From positions 23,119,883 through 23,183,882 of the forward strand of contig NC_088789.1 of assembly GCF_949628265.1 (NCBI RefSeq): DNA of 64,000 nucleotides, written 5' to 3'. The notes under the pieces are model-generated. The model saw only the letters and a list, made by a program, of their open reading frames with translations, was not told the DNA's origin and did no database searches. Position numbers and translations under genes: made by a program. This DNA is from Cloeon dipterum. Its lineage: Eukaryota > Arthropoda > Insecta > Ephemeroptera > Baetidae. Shown here piece after piece: positions 61,687 to 64,000 of the stretch; position 1 is the first letter of the stretch, and every line of letters starts with the position of its first letter.

Positions 61687-62436
61687 CGAGCAGGTCATAT
61701 TATCAGTGATTACACTGGGTTCAATACGATCAAAGTTCAGAAAGTCTCTGATATCATCTTTACCGATGGCTGTAAAAATAATTTTTTTATTTAAAACTGA
61801 TGGGGAAAATTAAATTTAAAATGTACAACACAAGGAAAAAGTCATAGAAAAACATATACGTATATATATATGTCAAAGTTGAGTGACGAAATACTTAGAA
61901 ATATTTTCTATGTTTAGTCTTCAGTACTCGCCAAAAACAAGAATTTTTCATAAAATGGAAACTTGTTCAGGACCGGAAAATAGGTTGGGCAGTGAAAATT
62001 TCAAGGTGATACCTCAACGCAGTCACGAGTTACAATTTAGAATTCATTCACAGTATTCGTTTTTCGGGGATTTTTGAGATACCGAAAAAATATAGAACTT
62101 CCGAGCTTCAAACTTCAAACTTGGAACTTCACCATCTATTAACTAGTACTCTAAGCAAAAAATATAATTGTCGACCTCCAATCTCGCGGAGAGCTGCTCT
62201 GTAAGAAAATTCAGCCAAAGCTCAGGTTTTATATTTTCAGTATAAAACCAAGTTGCAGTTATGGTGTATTTTTTATTACATCCTATGTCAAAAAATCTGC
62301 TTTTTAAATTAGCATCACTCTTGAGTACTTCAACTCGCTATATATTTTTATTTTTTGCGTCATATTGAGACCTTTGGGTATTGGCAAAATATGTTTAACT
62401 TCTAGGATTTCAATTTTGAGGTGGTTATTTTTTGTT

Positions 62437-62570
62437 TGGCTCGCATTGTTGAGGCATTCTCGGGAGTATCAAAGCAATGGGAGATATTTGAGCTGGCTGC
62501 TGATTGTCAGAGATGGCAAAAGCTGGTTAATTTAGAGTCTCGAAATGGTCAAATAGCTCATCTGGCTGGG
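62437..62570 (+). repeat. Dispersed repeat R2 copy
   Basis: GCAATGGGAGATATTTGAGC and TGTCAGAGATGGCAAAAGC recur in the introns of lectin 1 (44776-44972) and lectin 3 (51731-51955); part of the unit recurs near 12162, far from the cluster. Confidence 0.5.
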
Positions 62571-62640
62571 AGCGGCACCGGCGCACTATGGACTACAACG
62601 ATCCATTCCATCTTCACTGAACACTCCTTTTGAATTCCAG

Positions 62641-62700
62641 AAAAATCGGAGTATATTTCTGGCACTGATTTGGGGTCCGAGGGAAAATTTTGTTGTGATA
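62641..62700 (+). pseudogene. Lectin pseudo-exon with a deletion
   Basis: After TTTTGAATTCCAG comes a copy of the 54774 pseudo-exon, but eight bases of the WLSG region are missing (TTCTGGCACTGATTTGG), shifting the frame. No other lectin exon of this orientation follows. Confidence 0.6.
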
Positions 62701-63531
62701 TATGTGTGAGGAAATTAAATAATTGATATTTTTCGTGAGCACTCTACGGATAAGTGCGCGGGGAGAGCTGATTGTATTAGGAATGGACACAAAATTGAAA
62801 GGCGACGAGCGACCAAGGCCGCGGTATCCGCCGATCGCGATCCGCCGCGCTTTTCTCCACAATTTCTTGCATTCGAGTAAGCAGCTACTGAGCCACTTCA
62901 ATATATCTTTCATCCTTCCCAACCAAAATTATATTCTGATGACAAATTAATTTATTAACCACAGCATGAACTAGAAACAATTAAAAAAGTAACACACTAA
63001 TACAAGATGAGGTTATTTTAAATGTCTTGCAATCTGTGAGAAACTTTTTTATTAGCTTCCAACATTCAAGTCTTTATTCAGTCAGAGATAGGAAACTTTC
63101 AAAGATTTGAATGATACTTATGCAACCCGCGCTGAAAATCTGGTTTGCGGCACAGTATTTCTAATTCTACAAGGCGTACAAGATGTGTTGATTGCGAGGT
63201 TTCAACGTGATTCGATAGTTTAAAAGAAGAGAAAAAGGCGTTGAGTAAATCAGGATTCAGGTTTCTTCCTGTTGAAGCATTTTAAAATGCATTTCTATGC
63301 AGAGAGAATTACTTTAATCATTGCTGTTGATATTGTTTAATTCTCTGCTTGTATGTTTATTTCCTTTTTGAGGACTGAGCAAATCAAAAATTTATTGGGT
63401 ACGGAACTTCAGCTCAAGCTCATATTTTAGAAAAAAAAATCAAGTTCTAGATAATATGGTGCATTTTTTATTGCATCCTGTGTCGAAACACCTGCATTTC
63501 AAATCAGCGTCCCTTCACAATTTTCCACCCC

Positions 63532-64000
63532 TCACAGCACATTTTCGTTGACCTCGCAGATAAAACGGAAATTTAGCTGACATTGATGATCATTCCAAGC
63601 AAGAGTAGCAGATGAAAATCTCCAGAATTGAAGGCAGTGTTCTTTGCCACCACGATTGTCCGGTTGTCCTTCGGCGAAGTAAGTAAATCCGCTAACATCC
63701 AAACCTGTCCCAGCCCAATAGAAAGTTCCTTCTGACCCCAAATCGCTGCCAGACAGCCAATAAAATTCTTTCGAGTTCTCATCATCTACAAATAAAAATC
63801 AAATTCACGGATAAATTTAGTGACGTTGAGAAACTTTACCAATGGCATCGAGAAGAGCGTTATTTTCGGCCTCTGTTTCGATACTAGCCAGCTCCATACC
63901 GTTTGATTTGCAAAACTTGCCTGCCAGATGCCAACTCATCTTTGAAACAAAAACGCGGAAACTCAAATTTAATATTTTAAACTTTAGAGCAATAATATTA
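63532..64000 (-). CDS. C-type lectin 6, 5' part beyond the window
   Basis: Two exons are visible: 63939-63840 (MSWHLAGKFCKSNGMELASI ... ALLDAIG) and 63785-63532 (FYWLSGSDLGSEGTFYWAGT, EGQPDNRGGKEHC, AWNDHQC, FICEVNENVL, stop). Lengths of 100 and 254 nt and the phases equal those of lectins 4 and 5. QPD and WND are intact. The signal peptide and coiled-coil exons lie off the right edge, so whether the gene is whole is unknown. Confidence 0.85.

Larger units (their letters stand above)
61690..63531. other. Spacer between lectins 5 and 6
   Basis: No intact gene. Holds an R2 copy (about 62437-62570), a lectin pseudo-exon (62641-62700), the GC-rich block near 62818-62852, and the duplicated 3' flank of lectin 6 from about 63040. 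Confidence 0.55.

Noticed and set aside
1-64000. CRISPR arrays, operons, prophage or bacterial defence genes
   Set aside because: The window is intron-rich animal DNA; no regular spacer-repeat arrays or bacterial gene sets are present.
1-64000. tRNA or rRNA genes
   Set aside because: I found no convincing cloverleaf or rRNA segment by eye; a tRNA scan would be needed to exclude short ones.

Overview
The window is insect nuclear DNA. Genes are split by many AT-rich GT-AG introns, and the recognisable ones are animal genes typical of insects: baboon with three alternative ligand-binding exons, TrpA1 with insect-type alternative exons, ATP23, and a tandem cluster of secreted C-type lectins. The order cannot be fixed from sequence alone; an intact TrpA1 argues against Hymenoptera, whose sequenced members lack it.

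Layout: (1) 1-909, minus strand: 5' part of ATP23, a mitochondrial metalloprotease, head-to-head with (2) baboon, the activin/TGF-beta type I receptor (1616-9969, plus). (3) 9970-15285: baboon 3' flank and intergenic DNA rich in a dispersed repeat. (4) 15286-29721, plus: TrpA1 cation channel with two alternative N-termini (one behind its own TATA box at 19711) and a mutually exclusive exon pair before the membrane domain. (5) 30100-43390, minus, converging on TrpA1: an unrecognised, very acidic, proline-rich, apparently tail-anchored protein with nine octapeptide repeats and at least two, perhaps three, alternative first coding exons. (6) 44199-64000: C-type lectin cluster. Genes 1, 3, 4, 5 and 6 are on the minus strand and gene 2 on the plus strand; they share exon phases and a plan of signal peptide, stalk or coiled coil, and C-type lectin domain. 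Gene 3 has lost its own signal-peptide exon, and the only candidate replacement upstream is a lone first exon of a carboxylesterase. Gene 4 has a frameshift in its signal peptide. Two lectin pseudo-exon pairs lie in the spacers.

No shared pathway links all the genes. Baboon and TrpA1 gain diversity by alternative exons, the tail-anchored gene by alternative promoters, and the lectin cluster by duplication with changes in the sugar-binding motif (EPN, QPD, EPS, PLN). A dispersed, probably non-autonomous repeat of about 300-450 bp recurs in introns and spacers on both strands. All exon limits were read by eye from splice sites, phase and family similarity; no transcript data were available.
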